From an uncultured Bacteroidales bacterium (lineage in GTDB: Bacteria; Bacteroidota; Bacteroidia; Bacteroidales; P3), in the NCBI GenBank assembly GCA_937876865.1, contig CALEFF010000069.1:1-56686 (forward strand): a stretch of 56,686 nucleotides of DNA, read 5' to 3'. The notes beneath the pieces were generated by a model. That model ran no database searches. It saw only the letters and a list, made by a program, of their open reading frames with translations, and was not told the origin of the DNA. The first letter of the stretch is position 1. The number at the start of each line of letters is the position of its first letter. Of this stretch, positions 1-9,853 are shown piece by piece. The translations under genes and the position numbers were made by a program.

Positions 1-1340
1 GGTTAAGCTTGAAATTTGACGAAGGCGTGGGAATAGGTGGAGAATATGGACCTTACAAGCAGTCAGATAGAAAGGAATTATATAGAAAATATGCTTTAGA
101 ACTTGTAGAAAAAGATTGGGCATATTATGCCTTTGATACACCAGAAGAATTAGATGTTTTGCGAAAGCAATACGAAAGTGAAAAAAAGAATTTTCAATAC
201 GACTGTAACACAAGAAAAGGGTTAAAAAATTCTTTGACACTTTCAAAAGAAGAAGTTGAAGATTTATTGAATCAAGGCGTTGCTTACGTTATAAGATTTA
301 AGTTTCCAGAAAATGAGGATATTCATCTTGATGATTTGATAAGAGGACATGTTAAAATGAATTCTTCTTTGTTAGATGATAAAGTCTTGTACAAATCCGA
401 TGGAATGCCGACATATCATTTAGCAAACATTGTTGATGATCATTTAATGAAAATCTCCCATGTTATTAGGGGGGAAGAATGGTTGCCTTCTTGCCCTTTA
501 CACGTTATGTTGTATAAAGCTTTTGGATGGGAAGATACTATGCCTCAATTTGCTCACTTACCATTACTATTAAAACCTGATGGCAACGGAAAATTATCAA
601 AAAGAGATGGAGACAGATTAGGTTTCCCTGTATTCCCTTTACAATGGACCGATCCAAAATCAAAAGAAATATCTTCAGGATATAGAGAAAGTGGATATTT
701 ACCAGAAGCCGTTATCAATATGTTGGCTTTATTGGGGTGGAATTCAGGAACTGAACAAGAGATATTCTCATTAAAAGAATTGGTGAAGATATTTTCCATT
801 GATAGAATCTCTAAACACGGAGCTAAATTTGATTTAGAAAAAGCTAAATGGTTTAATCATCAGTATTTGCAAACGGTGGAAGATGATAAATTGGCTCAAG
901 AATTCATTAAAGATTTAAAATCAAGAAATATAGACTCTCCTTTGAATAAGGTCAAAAGTATTGTCAGCTTGGTAAAAGAAAGATGTAATTTTGTAAAAGA
1001 CTTTTGGGATAATAGCGATTACTTCTTTGTCGCTCCTAATACTTATGCTGAAAAAGCTTTAAAGAAGCGTTGGAAAGAAGGTACAAGTGAAAGAATGTGT
1101 ATTATTGTTGAAAAAATGAATGAAATAGAAGATAATTCTTCTTGGGCTGATAATGCCGAAGAATTTTTGATGAAATACATAGCGGAAAATGAATTGAATA
1201 TGGGACAAATTATGAATTCTATTCGTTTAGCAGTAGTTGGAGATACAAAAGGAGTTAATATGGTGGATATAATGCGAATATTAGGTAAACAGGAAATTAT
1301 ATCTAGAATAACAACAGCAGCAGAGAGAATAAACTTATAA
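1..1340 (+). CDS. gltX: Glutamyl-tRNA synthetase, 5' partial
   Basis: Charges tRNA(Glu) with glutamate in the cytoplasm. The window starts inside the gene: the reading frame is open to the first base and the first residues (W-L-S-L-K-F-D-E) belong to the catalytic fold, so about 60 N-terminal residues including the HIGH motif are missing. The class I KMSKS signature appears as KLSKR (591-605), followed by the insert G-F-P-V-F-P-L-Q-W typical of Bacteroidota GluRS. The C-terminal helical anticodon-binding part is complete and ends at a TAA. The next gene starts immediately after the stop, which suggests cotranscription. Family assignment is certain. Confidence 0.97.
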   Translation, partial: LSLKFDEGVGIGGEYGPYKQSDRKELYRKYALELVEKDWAYYAFDTPEELDVLRKQYESEKKNFQYDCNTRKGLKNSLTLSKEEVEDLLNQGVAYVIRFKFPENEDIHLDDLIRGHVKMNSSLLDDKVLYKSDGMPTYHLANIVDDHLMKISHVIRGEEWLPSCPLHVMLYKAFGWEDTMPQFAHLPLLLKPDGNGKLSKRDGDRLGFPVFPLQWTDPKSKEISSGYRESGYLPEAVINMLALLGWNSGTEQEIFSLKELVKIFSIDRISKHGAKFDLEKAKWFNHQYLQTVEDDKLAQEFIKDLKSRNIDSPLNKVKSIVSLVKERCNFVKDFWDNSDYFFVAPNTYAEKALKKRWKEGTSERMCIIVEKMNEIEDNSSWADNAEEFLMKYIAENELNMGQIMNSIRLAVVGDTKGVNMVDIMRILGKQEIISRITTAAERINL

Positions 1341-2069
1341 GTGAAAATAAGTACTATAAATATAATAGGAAGAGGTAATGTCGCTTTTCATTATCACAAA
1401 ATAATGAAAGAAAAGGGGTATGAAGTTAGAATAATTCCTTCTCGTAAAGAATTTGTTTTAGATGATGTGGAAAGCGATGTTGTTATAATTGCCGTGAAAG
1501 ATGATGCAATAAGAGAAGTTTTAAATAGATTACCAAGAGTCAAAACTTTATTATTGCATACTTCTGGATTTACTCCATCTGAAATTTTATCACAAAAAGC
1601 GGATAATTATGGTTGTCTTTATCCTTTACAGTCTTTAAATAAGAAAAAGAATATCGATTTTTTGAAAGTACCTTTATGTTTTTATGTAAATAATGAAGAT
1701 TATTTGGAATGTTTAAAGGCTTTTGCTGAAAGTCTTTCTGTATTAACTTGTTTTTTGTCTGATGAACAACGACAATATCTTCATATATCAGCAGTATTTG
1801 CAAATAATTTTACTAATCATTTATTTGGTATTTCAAAAGAAATTTTGGATAGAAATAACATTCCGTTTGAAATGCTATTTCCTATTATTGATAGAACAAT
1901 AGAAAATCTAAAAACGTCTGATGATATATTTTCTTTGCAAACAGGGCCTGCTGTAAGAGGAGATGTGAGTATTATTAACCAGCATATAGAACGCCTTTCT
2001 GACAGAGAAAGAGAAATATATTTAGCAATTAACAAGAGTATTGTTGATTATCATAAACGTCAATTATGA
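1341..2069 (+). CDS. Rossmann-like/DUF2520 family protein
   Basis: A 242-residue protein with an N-terminal Rossmann-type nucleotide-binding domain (glycine motif G-R-G-N-V-A near residues 10-15) and a helical C-terminal half of the DUF2520 type. The family resembles pyrroline-5-carboxylate reductase and 3-hydroxyisobutyrate dehydrogenase, but its substrate is unknown. The start is a GTG directly abutting the gltX stop; the alternative would be a later internal start that destroys the glycine loop, so GTG is preferred. Its last four bases overlap the sirtuin start (ATGA), indicating translational coupling. Confidence 0.85.
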   Translation: MKISTINIIGRGNVAFHYHKIMKEKGYEVRIIPSRKEFVLDDVESDVVIIAVKDDAIREVLNRLPRVKTLLLHTSGFTPSEILSQKADNYGCLYPLQSLNKKKNIDFLKVPLCFYVNNEDYLECLKAFAESLSVLTCFLSDEQRQYLHISAVFANNFTNHLFGISKEILDRNNIPFEMLFPIIDRTIENLKTSDDIFSLQTGPAVRGDVSIINQHIERLSDREREIYLAINKSIVDYHKRQL

Positions 2070-2755
2070 AAAAGATAGTAGTTTTAACAGGAGCAGGAAT
2101 AAGTCAAGAAAGTGGTATAAAAACATTTCGAGATAGTGATGGCTTATGGGAAAATCATAGGATTGAAGATGTTGCAACTTTTGAAGCGTGGAAAAGAAAT
2201 CCGGATTTGGTTAGAAGTTTTTATAATCAAAGAAGGAAGGAACTCTATAATGTAGAGCCAAATGAGGGACATAAACAGTTATTGCGGTTAGAAAAAAACT
2301 TTGAATTGCAAATAATAACTCAAAATGTAGATGATTTACATGAAAGAGTTGGTTGTAAAAAAGTTCTTCATTTACATGGAGAATTAAAAAAGGTTTGTAG
2401 TGAAGTGGATTCTCGTGATGTAAGATTGCTTGAAGGCTGGGAACTTACTGAAGATATGAAGGATAATTACGGTAGACCTCTGCGACCATATATAGTTTGG
2501 TTTGGAGAATCTGTCCCTAATATAGAGCCTGCAATAGAATTATGTGAGCAAGCGGATATCATGATAATAATAGGAACAAGCCTTAATGTTTATCCTGCTG
2601 CAAGCCTATTAAATTACACAAAAAAAGATTGTAAGAAATATCTTGTGGATCCTAATACTGTTAATATTCCTGATAAGAATATTGTTTTTGTGAAACAAAA
2701 AGCTGGTATTGGAGTAAAACAAGTAGTAGATGAAATATTAGAAATTTATTTATGA
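2066..2755 (+). CDS. cobB: NAD-dependent protein deacylase (sirtuin)
   Basis: Removes acyl groups from protein lysines using NAD. The 229-residue protein has the NAD loop G-A-G-I-S-Q-E-S-G with T-F-R (residues 9-22), Q-N-V-D, and the catalytic histidine in H-L-H-G (His104). Tyr53 and Arg56 form the Y-x-x-R pair that in class III sirtuins (CobB/SIRT5) favours succinyl or malonyl lysine. The usual four zinc cysteines are absent: only one Cys remains in the region after the catalytic His, as in other Bacteroidota members. It overlaps its upstream and downstream neighbours by 4 nt each, so it belongs to a coupled operon with miaB. Preference for long or acidic acyl groups is inference. Confidence 0.92.
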   Translation: MKKIVVLTGAGISQESGIKTFRDSDGLWENHRIEDVATFEAWKRNPDLVRSFYNQRRKELYNVEPNEGHKQLLRLEKNFELQIITQNVDDLHERVGCKKVLHLHGELKKVCSEVDSRDVRLLEGWELTEDMKDNYGRPLRPYIVWFGESVPNIEPAIELCEQADIMIIIGTSLNVYPAASLLNYTKKDCKKYLVDPNTVNIPDKNIVFVKQKAGIGVKQVVDEILEIYL

Positions 2756-4074
2756 AGAAAGCTTATATAGAGACATATGGTTGTCAAATGAATCAAGCGG
2801 ATAGCGAAGTAGTTGCTTCTATTTTGAAAAAAGATGATTATGAAATGACTACTGATATTGCAGAGGCTGATTTGATACTAGTTAATACTTGTTCTATAAG
2901 AGAAAATGCAGAACAAAGAGTAAAAAAACGATTAACAGAATTTGATTATCTTAAGAAGAAGAAAACTTGGCTTAAAGTAGGTGTTCTAGGTTGTATGGCA
3001 GAACGATTGCAAAATCAATTAATAGAGGAGAATAAAGTAGATATAGTAGTAGGTCCAGATTCTTATAGAGATATTCCTTTTTTATTGACTGAAGTTGAAA
3101 AGCATAAGCAATCATATATATCTGCTGTGTTATCTGAAGAAGAAACTTATGCGGATATTACTCCTATAAAATTAGATACAAATGGCGTAACAGCATTTAT
3201 TTCTATAATGAGAGGTTGTGAAAATTTCTGTTCATATTGTGTTGTGCCTTATACAAGAGGAAGAGAGCGTAGTAGGGATCCGCAAACTATAATAGCAGAA
3301 GCTCAAGATTTGTTCAATAAAGGATATAGAGAAGTTACTCTTTTAGGGCAAAATGTAAATTCTTATATATGGAATAAAGGACAAGAAGATGAAATAAATT
3401 TTGCGAAGTTAATGGCTTTGGTAGCTCAAGTAAGTCCTTTGTTAAGAATAAGGTTTTCAACCTCTCATCCTAAAGATATTTCACAAGAACTTTTAGATAC
3501 TATTGCTAAATATAATAATATTTGTAAATTTATTCATCTTCCTTTGCAATCAGGTAGTACTAGGATGTTAAAGTTAATGAATAGAAAATATACAAGAGAG
3601 GATTATATGAATAAAATTACAGCTATAAAGAATACTATAAAGGATTGTGGTATTTCAACAGATATTATAGCAGGATTTTGCTCAGAAACAATAGAAGATC
3701 ACCAAGATACATTAAATATGATGCGTTGGGTTGGTTATGATTCTGCCTTTATGTTTAATTATTCTCAACGTTCTAATACTTTGGCAGCAAAAAAATATGA
3801 AGATGATATTGCATATGAAGAAAAGACACGAAGATTAGAAGAAATAATTGACCTTCAACGAAAATTATCTCTTGAAAGTAATCAAAAGGATGTTGGAAAG
3901 ATTTTTGAAGTATTAATAGAAGGTGAAAGTAAACGTAGTAAAGAACAGTTATTTGGAAGAAATACTCAAAATAAAGTAATTATTTTTGATAGAAAAGATT
4001 TTAAAATAGGAGAATATGTACAAGTAAAAATTACTTCGTGTACTTCTGCTACTTTATTTGGAGAAACTATATAA
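2752..4074 (+). CDS. miaB: tRNA-2-methylthio-N6-dimethylallyladenosine synthase
   Basis: Radical SAM methylthiotransferase that adds the 2-methylthio group to i6A37 of tRNA. Domains in order: UPF0004 domain with three cluster cysteines (Y-G-C-Q-M-N, N-T-C-S-I-R, L-G-C-M-A), radical SAM core with C-x3-C-x2-C (G-C-E-N-F-C-S-Y-C), and a C-terminal TRAM domain. The 440-residue length is normal for MiaB; S-I-R-E-N-A-E-Q-R and the Y-x-x-R-G-R-E-R-S-R stretch fit MiaB better than RimO or MtaB. It starts by ATGA overlap with the sirtuin gene. Confidence 0.96.
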   Translation: MKKAYIETYGCQMNQADSEVVASILKKDDYEMTTDIAEADLILVNTCSIRENAEQRVKKRLTEFDYLKKKKTWLKVGVLGCMAERLQNQLIEENKVDIVVGPDSYRDIPFLLTEVEKHKQSYISAVLSEEETYADITPIKLDTNGVTAFISIMRGCENFCSYCVVPYTRGRERSRDPQTIIAEAQDLFNKGYREVTLLGQNVNSYIWNKGQEDEINFAKLMALVAQVSPLLRIRFSTSHPKDISQELLDTIAKYNNICKFIHLPLQSGSTRMLKLMNRKYTREDYMNKITAIKNTIKDCGISTDIIAGFCSETIEDHQDTLNMMRWVGYDSAFMFNYSQRSNTLAAKKYEDDIAYEEKTRRLEEIIDLQRKLSLESNQKDVGKIFEVLIEGESKRSKEQLFGRNTQNKVIIFDRKDFKIGEYVQVKITSCTSATLFGETI

Positions 4075-4092
4075 ATAATTTATTATTGTATT

Positions 4093-4890
4093 ATGAGAAC
4101 GAATATATACATATTGTTGTTAAGTTTGATTGTTATAATATTAACATCTTGTACATCACAGAAGAATTTAATATATTTTCAGACCGAGAATCAGGGTGCC
4201 TATAAGCATGCATATTCTGAGGGAAGCACAAACTTTTCTCCTAACTATTATTTGGCGAAAGAAGATATGTTGTATATAGATATTATAACTCACGATGAAG
4301 AAACTACAAGGATGTTTTCTTTAAAAGAGAATAGATACTCCCAATCAGATAATACAATATATTTGAATAGTTATGTTATAGATAAAAATGGAGAGATTAA
4401 TTTACCTGTTGTTGGCAAGGTTAATTTAGAGGGTTTGACAGTAGAACAGGCTCAAAGTGCAATTCAGGGTAAAGTAGATAATTATGTTCAAGGAGCAGTT
4501 GTTAGTTGTAAAATGGTAAATTATAAAATATCTGTACTTGGAGAAGTAAATCGTCCAGGTACTTACACTTTTTATCAACCATGTGTTAGTTTGTTTGAAC
4601 TTTTGGCCGTGGCAGGAGATTTGACTTATTATGGAAATAGAGAAAGAGTCAAAATAATTAGAAAAACAATATCAGAGGATATTATTTATACTGTAGATTT
4701 AAGAAATGTAGAAATTTTACAAGATAAAAATATGTATTTACAACCAGGAGATGTCGTGTATGTAGAGCCAAATAAAAATACAAAAGCATTATCTACTTTG
4801 AATATTCCTTTAACAACTATATCTAATTCCTTAGTAGTGCTTACATCTGTAATATCAATATTTTCGTGGATACTCTCATTAAATAAATAG
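4093..4890 (+). CDS. Polysaccharide export lipoprotein (Wza/BexD family)
   Basis: Predicted outer-membrane polysaccharide export protein. The N-terminus has a lipoprotein signal (lipobox L-T-S-C, Cys20), followed by a Poly_export (PES) domain and an SLBB-type domain (G-E-V-N-R-P-G-T-Y at about 150). Residues 240-262 form a hydrophobic segment near the C-terminus, as seen in Bacteroidota members. It lies 9 nt upstream of the Wzc-like tyrosine kinase, its usual partner. No glycosyltransferase, flippase or polymerase gene is nearby, so the exported polymer cannot be named. Confidence 0.9.
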   Translation: MRTNIYILLLSLIVIILTSCTSQKNLIYFQTENQGAYKHAYSEGSTNFSPNYYLAKEDMLYIDIITHDEETTRMFSLKENRYSQSDNTIYLNSYVIDKNGEINLPVVGKVNLEGLTVEQAQSAIQGKVDNYVQGAVVSCKMVNYKISVLGEVNRPGTYTFYQPCVSLFELLAVAGDLTYYGNRERVKIIRKTISEDIIYTVDLRNVEILQDKNMYLQPGDVVYVEPNKNTKALSTLNIPLTTISNSLVVLTSVISIFSWILSLNK

Positions 4891-4899
4891 TAAATAATT

Positions 4900-7320
4900 A
4901 TGACCGAAGACAAACTTGGCAGAGAAGAAGTAAACTCCGTCAATATAATGGAGTTGTTATATAAGATGTTAGAAAAATGGCATTTGTTTGTAATAGCAAT
5001 TGCTGTTGCAGTAATTGTGTGTATATTTATTACAAAATATTCAACTCCTTTGTATGAAGCCAAGACAACTTTACTGATAAAGAATAACAATAATATGATG
5101 TCTAATTTATCAGGTAATTTTGGTTTTAATTTTTATAATCAAGATATTGTTAATTTTCAAAATGAAATAGGTACTATACAATCTGTTTCAATGGTGAAAA
5201 GAACTATAAAATCGCTTGATTTATATGTTGATTATTTTCAAAAAAGCAGTTTTAAATATGAAGACATATATAAAGAATCTCCATTTGAAATCATATTAGA
5301 TTATTATAATACTCAACCTACAGGAATACCCATTGATATAGAACTAATAGACAAGAATAAATGCCTTGTTTCTTATGAAGAACAAAAAAATGTTCCAGTG
5401 TATGATTATATACAAGATAAAGTATTGTCAGAATTTAGAGATGTTGCAACTTCCCGAACAATTATTAGATATGGGCAATGGTATATCAAAGATGGGATGA
5501 AGTTTAAAATACTTTTGAAGGATCCAAACAATTGGGAAGACAAACTCGCAAATATTAAATATAGATTCAAGATAAACGACATGGATGCATTAGCTAATAC
5601 ATTTAATTCTACTGAAATAGAACTAATAAATAAGGAATCGTCTATTATATCTATAAAATTTAAAAATGCCAATAAGAATAAAGCGACAGATTTTGTTAAT
5701 AAATTGTGTGAAGTATATATCGATATGACATTTGAAGAGAAAAATCATTTGAATGTTGCAACAATTGACTTCGTAAACTCTCAGATAGATGCTATTACAG
5801 ATTCTTTAACATTAGCGGAAGCGCGTAAAGAAGCTTTTCAACAAAACAACAATACATTTAATCTTACAACTGATGTAGAGTATTTATTTGAAAAGGCTAA
5901 TGAATTTGAAACAAAAAGAGCAGAAGAAACTACAAAAAAAGCTTATTATGATTATTTGACCAATTATATAAATCAAACAGATTTAAACGATGGGCTTGTT
6001 GCCCCCTCTACAATGGGCGTAGACGATCCTTTATTAAGCAAATTAGTAGTATCATTAACAGATTTAATTCTTGAAAAACAAAGATTATCTACTACCCTTA
6101 CCCCTCAGTCTCCTAAAATGAAAGAATTATTAGGACAAATGGAAACGGTTAGAAATCAAATAAAAGAAAGTTTAAAAAATATACAGGAAGTATCACAAAT
6201 AAACGAGAACGAACTTAATAGGCAGCAACACGCTCTTCAATTAGAGATAGATCAATTGCCAACTACACATAGAAATATGATAAATATAGAACGTCAATTT
6301 AAATATAATGACGAAATATATAACTTCCTTTACACAAAAAGAGCCGAGGCAGAAATTGCAAAGAATGCAGCATTGCCAGATCATAAGGTAATAGATAAAG
6401 CTCGTTTTGCTACACAGGTTTATCCAAAGACAGCAACAAATTTTCTTTTGGCTTTAATAATAGGTATAGTTATTCCCGCTGCATATATTTTATTAAGATA
6501 TTTTACAAAGAACACTATTGATAGTAAAGATGATCTTGAAAAACTTTCTTCTGCACCAATTATTGGATTTATACCAAACTTTTCCGCTGACTCCAATAGA
6601 TTAGTAGTATTTGATAAACCAAGAAGTCAAATTTCTGAAACATTTAGATCGTTAAGAACTAATATAAAATATATTTTAGGCGAAGAAACAAATGAAGGTA
6701 AAATAATACTTATTACATCTTCTTTGCCAAATGAAGGTAAAAGTTTAATAAGTGTTAATGTAGCGTCTATATTTGCTATTTCAGGTAAAAAAACACTTTT
6801 GATAGGATATGATTTAAGAAAGCCTGCTCTTCATAAAATATTTGGATTAAATGCTACACATGGATTAACATCCTACATGGTAGGTCGCTATGAATTAGAC
6901 GATGTTTTGCAAGCAACAGAGTTTAATAATTTTGACGTATTAGTAGCAGGTCCAGTTCCTCCGAATCCATCAGAATTGATAGATTCGGATAAAAATAGAG
7001 CATTGTTAAAAGAACTAAGAAAACGTTACGATTATATTATATTAGACACTCCCCCAGTTAATCTCATCGCAGATGCACAATGTTTGGCAAAAGAAAGTGA
7101 CATCAATCTATTTGTAGTAAGATCAGAGCAAACAAATAAAGCAGCATTTAAAATATCACTTGCAGAATTGATAGATAGAAATGATGTAAAAGTTAATTTT
7201 GTATTCAATGACATTAAAACAGTTGCACAGAAATATGGATATGGAGCGAGATACGATAAAGGATATTATGGATATGGCTACGGATATGGTTATTTTGACA
7301 ATGAACAAATAGAAAAGTAA
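4900..7320 (+). CDS. Wzc-like polysaccharide co-polymerase / BY-kinase
   Basis: Inner-membrane chain-length regulator fused to a bacterial tyrosine kinase. Order: Wzz domain with TM1 (about residues 27-47), coiled-coil periplasmic region, GNVR segment, TM2 (about 515-535), then the cytoplasmic ATPase. The Walker A is S-L-P-N-E-G-K-S (608-615), Walker A' is L-L-I-G-Y-D-L-R-K-P (Asp638), Walker B is I-L-D-T-P-P (Asp716). The first acidic residue of the usual D-x-D Walker A' is glycine here, a variant I have seen in Bacteroidota homologues. The C-terminus is a tyrosine-rich Y-G cluster, the usual autophosphorylation site. It pairs with the upstream export lipoprotein. Confidence 0.93.
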   Translation: MTEDKLGREEVNSVNIMELLYKMLEKWHLFVIAIAVAVIVCIFITKYSTPLYEAKTTLLIKNNNNMMSNLSGNFGFNFYNQDIVNFQNEIGTIQSVSMVKRTIKSLDLYVDYFQKSSFKYEDIYKESPFEIILDYYNTQPTGIPIDIELIDKNKCLVSYEEQKNVPVYDYIQDKVLSEFRDVATSRTIIRYGQWYIKDGMKFKILLKDPNNWEDKLANIKYRFKINDMDALANTFNSTEIELINKESSIISIKFKNANKNKATDFVNKLCEVYIDMTFEEKNHLNVATIDFVNSQIDAITDSLTLAEARKEAFQQNNNTFNLTTDVEYLFEKANEFETKRAEETTKKAYYDYLTNYINQTDLNDGLVAPSTMGVDDPLLSKLVVSLTDLILEKQRLSTTLTPQSPKMKELLGQMETVRNQIKESLKNIQEVSQINENELNRQQHALQLEIDQLPTTHRNMINIERQFKYNDEIYNFLYTKRAEAEIAKNAALPDHKVIDKARFATQVYPKTATNFLLALIIGIVIPAAYILLRYFTKNTIDSKDDLEKLSSAPIIGFIPNFSADSNRLVVFDKPRSQISETFRSLRTNIKYILGEETNEGKIILITSSLPNEGKSLISVNVASIFAISGKKTLLIGYDLRKPALHKIFGLNATHGLTSYMVGRYELDDVLQATEFNNFDVLVAGPVPPNPSELIDSDKNRALLKELRKRYDYIILDTPPVNLIADAQCLAKESDINLFVVRSEQTNKAAFKISLAELIDRNDVKVNFVFNDIKTVAQKYGYGARYDKGYYGYGYGYGYFDNEQIEK

Positions 7321-7332
7321 TGTTTAAAGTCT

Positions 7333-8319
7333 ATGAAACATTATAATATACCTATTTTTATACCAGAATTAGCTTGTCCCAATAGATGTATATATTGTAA
7401 CCAACGTCATATTTCTGGACAATTACAAGCAGTAAAGCCAGAAGAAATAGAACAAATTATAGAACAACATTTATCTACATTTATTCGTCCTTCTTTTGTA
7501 GAACTTGCTTTCTTTGGAGGTAGTTTTACAGGAATTGACGAAAAAGATATGATAACATATCTCAAAATAGTACAACCCTATATTGAAAAGGGTGAAGTAA
7601 AAAGCATAAGAATCTCCACTCGCCCTGATTACATAAATGAAAAAATTTTAGATATATTAAAACAATACAATGTTCGTGATATAGAATTAGGGGCTCAATC
7701 CTTAAATGAAGAAGTATTAGCTTTTGCCAAACGTGGTCACACTGTAAAAGATGTAGAAAATGCATCACGCCTTATAAAAGACTATGGCTTTTCACTTGGG
7801 CTTCAAATGATGATAGGATTACCCTTAGATTCAGTTGAAAGGTCCAAAGAAACAGCAAAAAAAATTTTAGAATTAGGAGCAAAAAGCACAAGAATATATC
7901 CCACCCTTGTGATAAATAACACAGATTTAGCAGATTTATATAAAGCTGGTAAATACAAAGCGATTTCTCTTGAAGAAGCAGTAGATTGGACAGCAGAGAT
8001 ATATAAGGTATTTTCACAAACAGACATAACAATCTTGCGAGTAGGTTTACATCCCTCAGAAGCACTAATAAAAGGAGAACAATTATTAGCAGGGCCCTTT
8101 CATGTATCATTCAAAGAACTTGTATTAACAAAACTTTGGCAAGAAAAATTAGCAAATATCCCCAATAACACAAAAACAATATCGGTTAATCCTAGAGAAA
8201 TCAATTATGCAATAGGATATAATGGAGTAAACAGAAAGATTTTACAAGAAAAATTTCCATTTTTAAAATTTATTTCAGATTCAAACGTTCAAATAGGGAC
8301 GTTTATAGCTCAAAATTAA
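7333..8319 (+). CDS. Elp3-like radical SAM protein
   Basis: A 328-residue radical SAM enzyme with the cluster motif C-P-N-R-C-I-Y-C (Cys15, Cys19, Cys22) and a glycine-rich F-F-G-G-S-F-T-G SAM contact. The C-terminal part matches the Radical_SAM_C extension found in Elp3-related proteins, but there is no acetyltransferase (HAT) domain, so it is not a full Elp3. Likely cytoplasmic; substrate unknown. It starts 12 nt after the Wzc-like gene and is probably read through from it. No terminator was seen before the tryptophanase promoter. Confidence 0.85.
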   Translation: MKHYNIPIFIPELACPNRCIYCNQRHISGQLQAVKPEEIEQIIEQHLSTFIRPSFVELAFFGGSFTGIDEKDMITYLKIVQPYIEKGEVKSIRISTRPDYINEKILDILKQYNVRDIELGAQSLNEEVLAFAKRGHTVKDVENASRLIKDYGFSLGLQMMIGLPLDSVERSKETAKKILELGAKSTRIYPTLVINNTDLADLYKAGKYKAISLEEAVDWTAEIYKVFSQTDITILRVGLHPSEALIKGEQLLAGPFHVSFKELVLTKLWQEKLANIPNNTKTISVNPREINYAIGYNGVNRKILQEKFPFLKFISDSNVQIGTFIAQN

Positions 8320-8325
8320 GAATAT

Positions 8326-8356
8326 TTTGCTGTTTGAAATAAAATGTCTAACTTTG
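8326..8356 (+). promoter_or_regulatory. Promoter of tryptophanase gene
   Basis: A -33 box TTTG (8326-8329), 19-nt spacer and -7 box TAACTTTG (8349-8356) match the Bacteroidota housekeeping consensus. The inferred transcript has a leader of about 55 nt with no tnaC-like Trp-containing leader peptide. Confidence 0.8.
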
Positions 8357-8417
8357 CACACAATAAATAGGTTAGCAAACAATAAGAAATATATAAACAA
8401 ATAAAAAATAATAGAAT

Positions 8418-9791
8418 ATGGAATTACCTTTTGCAGAATCGTGGAAGATTAAAATGGTAGAACCAATTAGAAAATCTACACGAGAAGAACGTGAACAATG
8501 GCTTAAAGAAGCAAAAAACAATGTTTTCATGCTTAAATCAGAACATGTATACATAGATTGTATTACAGACTCTGGTACAGGCTCAATGTCAGATCGTCAA
8601 TGGGCAGCAATGATGATGGGAGACGAATCATACGCAGGAGCAAGTAGTTTCTTCCGCTTGAAAGATACTATCACTGCAATCACAGGATTTGAATATGTTA
8701 TTCCAACACACCAAGGACGTGCAGCAGAAAACGTATTATTCTCTCACTTAGTAAAACAAGGAGATATTATACCTGGAAACTCTCACTTTGATACAACAAA
8801 AGGACACATTGAAAGCCGTAAAGCAACTGCATTAGATTGCACAATAGACGAAGCAAAAAACACACAATTGGAAATACCTTTCAAAGGGAACGTAGATCCA
8901 AAGAAATTGGAAAAAGCATTAGCAGAAAATGCAGATAAAATTCCTTTCATTATAGTTACAGTAACAAACAACACAGCAGGTGGCCAACCTGTTTCAATGC
9001 AAAACCTTCGCGAAGTAAGAGAAGTTGCTAACAAATATAACAAACCAGTTATACTTGACTCAGCACGTTTTGCAGAAAATGCTTACTTCATCAAAACTCG
9101 TGAAGAAGGATACGCAAACAAAACAATAAAAGAAATTGCAAAAGAAATGTTCTCATACGCAGACGGTATGACAATGTCAGCAAAGAAAGACGGTATCGTT
9201 AATATGGGAGGATTCATTGCAACTCGTAAAAAAGAATGGTATGAAGGAGCTAAATTATTCTGCATACCTTTTGAAGGATTCCTTACATACGGAGGTATGA
9301 ACGGAAGAGATATGGACGCTTTAGCAGTAGGATTAGACGAAAACACAGAATTCGACAACCTTGATACACGTATCCGTCAAGTACAATACTTAGCAGCAAA
9401 ATTAGACGAATACGGAATACCTTACCAACGCCCTGTTGGAGGACATGCAATCTTCGTAGATGCCGACAAAATCCTTACAAACGTACCAAAAGAAGAATTC
9501 CCTGCACAAACACTTACTTGTGAACTTTACTTAGAAGCAGGTATCCGTGGTTGCGAAATAGGATACATCTTAGCCGATAGAGATCCTATTACAAGAGAAA
9601 ACCGTTTCGGAGGATTAGATTTCGTACGTTTATGTATACCAAGAAGAGTTTACACAAACAATCACATGGACGTTATAGCAGCTGCTTTAAAGAATGTTTA
9701 CGATAGAAGAAACGAAATAACAAGAGGAGTAAAAATCACTTGGGAAGCAGAGTTGATGCGTCACTTTACAGTACAATTAGAAAGATTGTAA
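8418..9791 (+). CDS. tnaA: Tryptophanase (L-tryptophan indole-lyase)
   Basis: PLP enzyme splitting L-tryptophan into indole, pyruvate and ammonia. The 457-residue protein carries the PLP-lysine motif S-A-K-K-D (254-258; second lysine by homology). S-A-R-F-A-E-N-A-Y-F-I-K and G-I-R-G-C-E-I-G favour tryptophanase over tyrosine phenol-lyase, which has D-A-T-R and an arginine where this protein has Ile in the second motif. Codons are richer in C-ending forms (ttc, aac) than neighbouring genes, suggesting high expression. It is monocistronic: its own promoter upstream and a strong terminator downstream. No tryptophan permease lies beside it, unlike many enterobacterial tna operons. Confidence 0.95.
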   Translation: MELPFAESWKIKMVEPIRKSTREEREQWLKEAKNNVFMLKSEHVYIDCITDSGTGSMSDRQWAAMMMGDESYAGASSFFRLKDTITAITGFEYVIPTHQGRAAENVLFSHLVKQGDIIPGNSHFDTTKGHIESRKATALDCTIDEAKNTQLEIPFKGNVDPKKLEKALAENADKIPFIIVTVTNNTAGGQPVSMQNLREVREVANKYNKPVILDSARFAENAYFIKTREEGYANKTIKEIAKEMFSYADGMTMSAKKDGIVNMGGFIATRKKEWYEGAKLFCIPFEGFLTYGGMNGRDMDALAVGLDENTEFDNLDTRIRQVQYLAAKLDEYGIPYQRPVGGHAIFVDADKILTNVPKEEFPAQTLTCELYLEAGIRGCEIGYILADRDPITRENRFGGLDFVRLCIPRRVYTNNHMDVIAAALKNVYDRRNEITRGVKITWEAELMRHFTVQLERL

Positions 9792-9814
9792 AAACAAAGA
9801 ACAATAAAACAAAG

Positions 9815-9853
9815 AACGTCCCTTTTTAAATTAAGAAGGGACGTTTTTTTTTG
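9815..9853 (+). terminator. Rho-independent terminator after tnaA
   Basis: Perfect 10-bp stem AACGTCCCTT (9815-9824) / AAGGGACGTT (9836-9845) followed by a run of nine T (9844-9852). Confidence 0.92.

Noticed and set aside
4686..5090. 134-codon minus-strand frame across the wza/wzc junction
   Set aside because: Antisense to two recognisable genes, no promoter or family.
8344..8370. Eight-codon mini-ORF before tryptophanase as a tnaC leader peptide
   Set aside because: It overlaps the -7 box, so its ATG precedes the transcript start, and it encodes no tryptophan.
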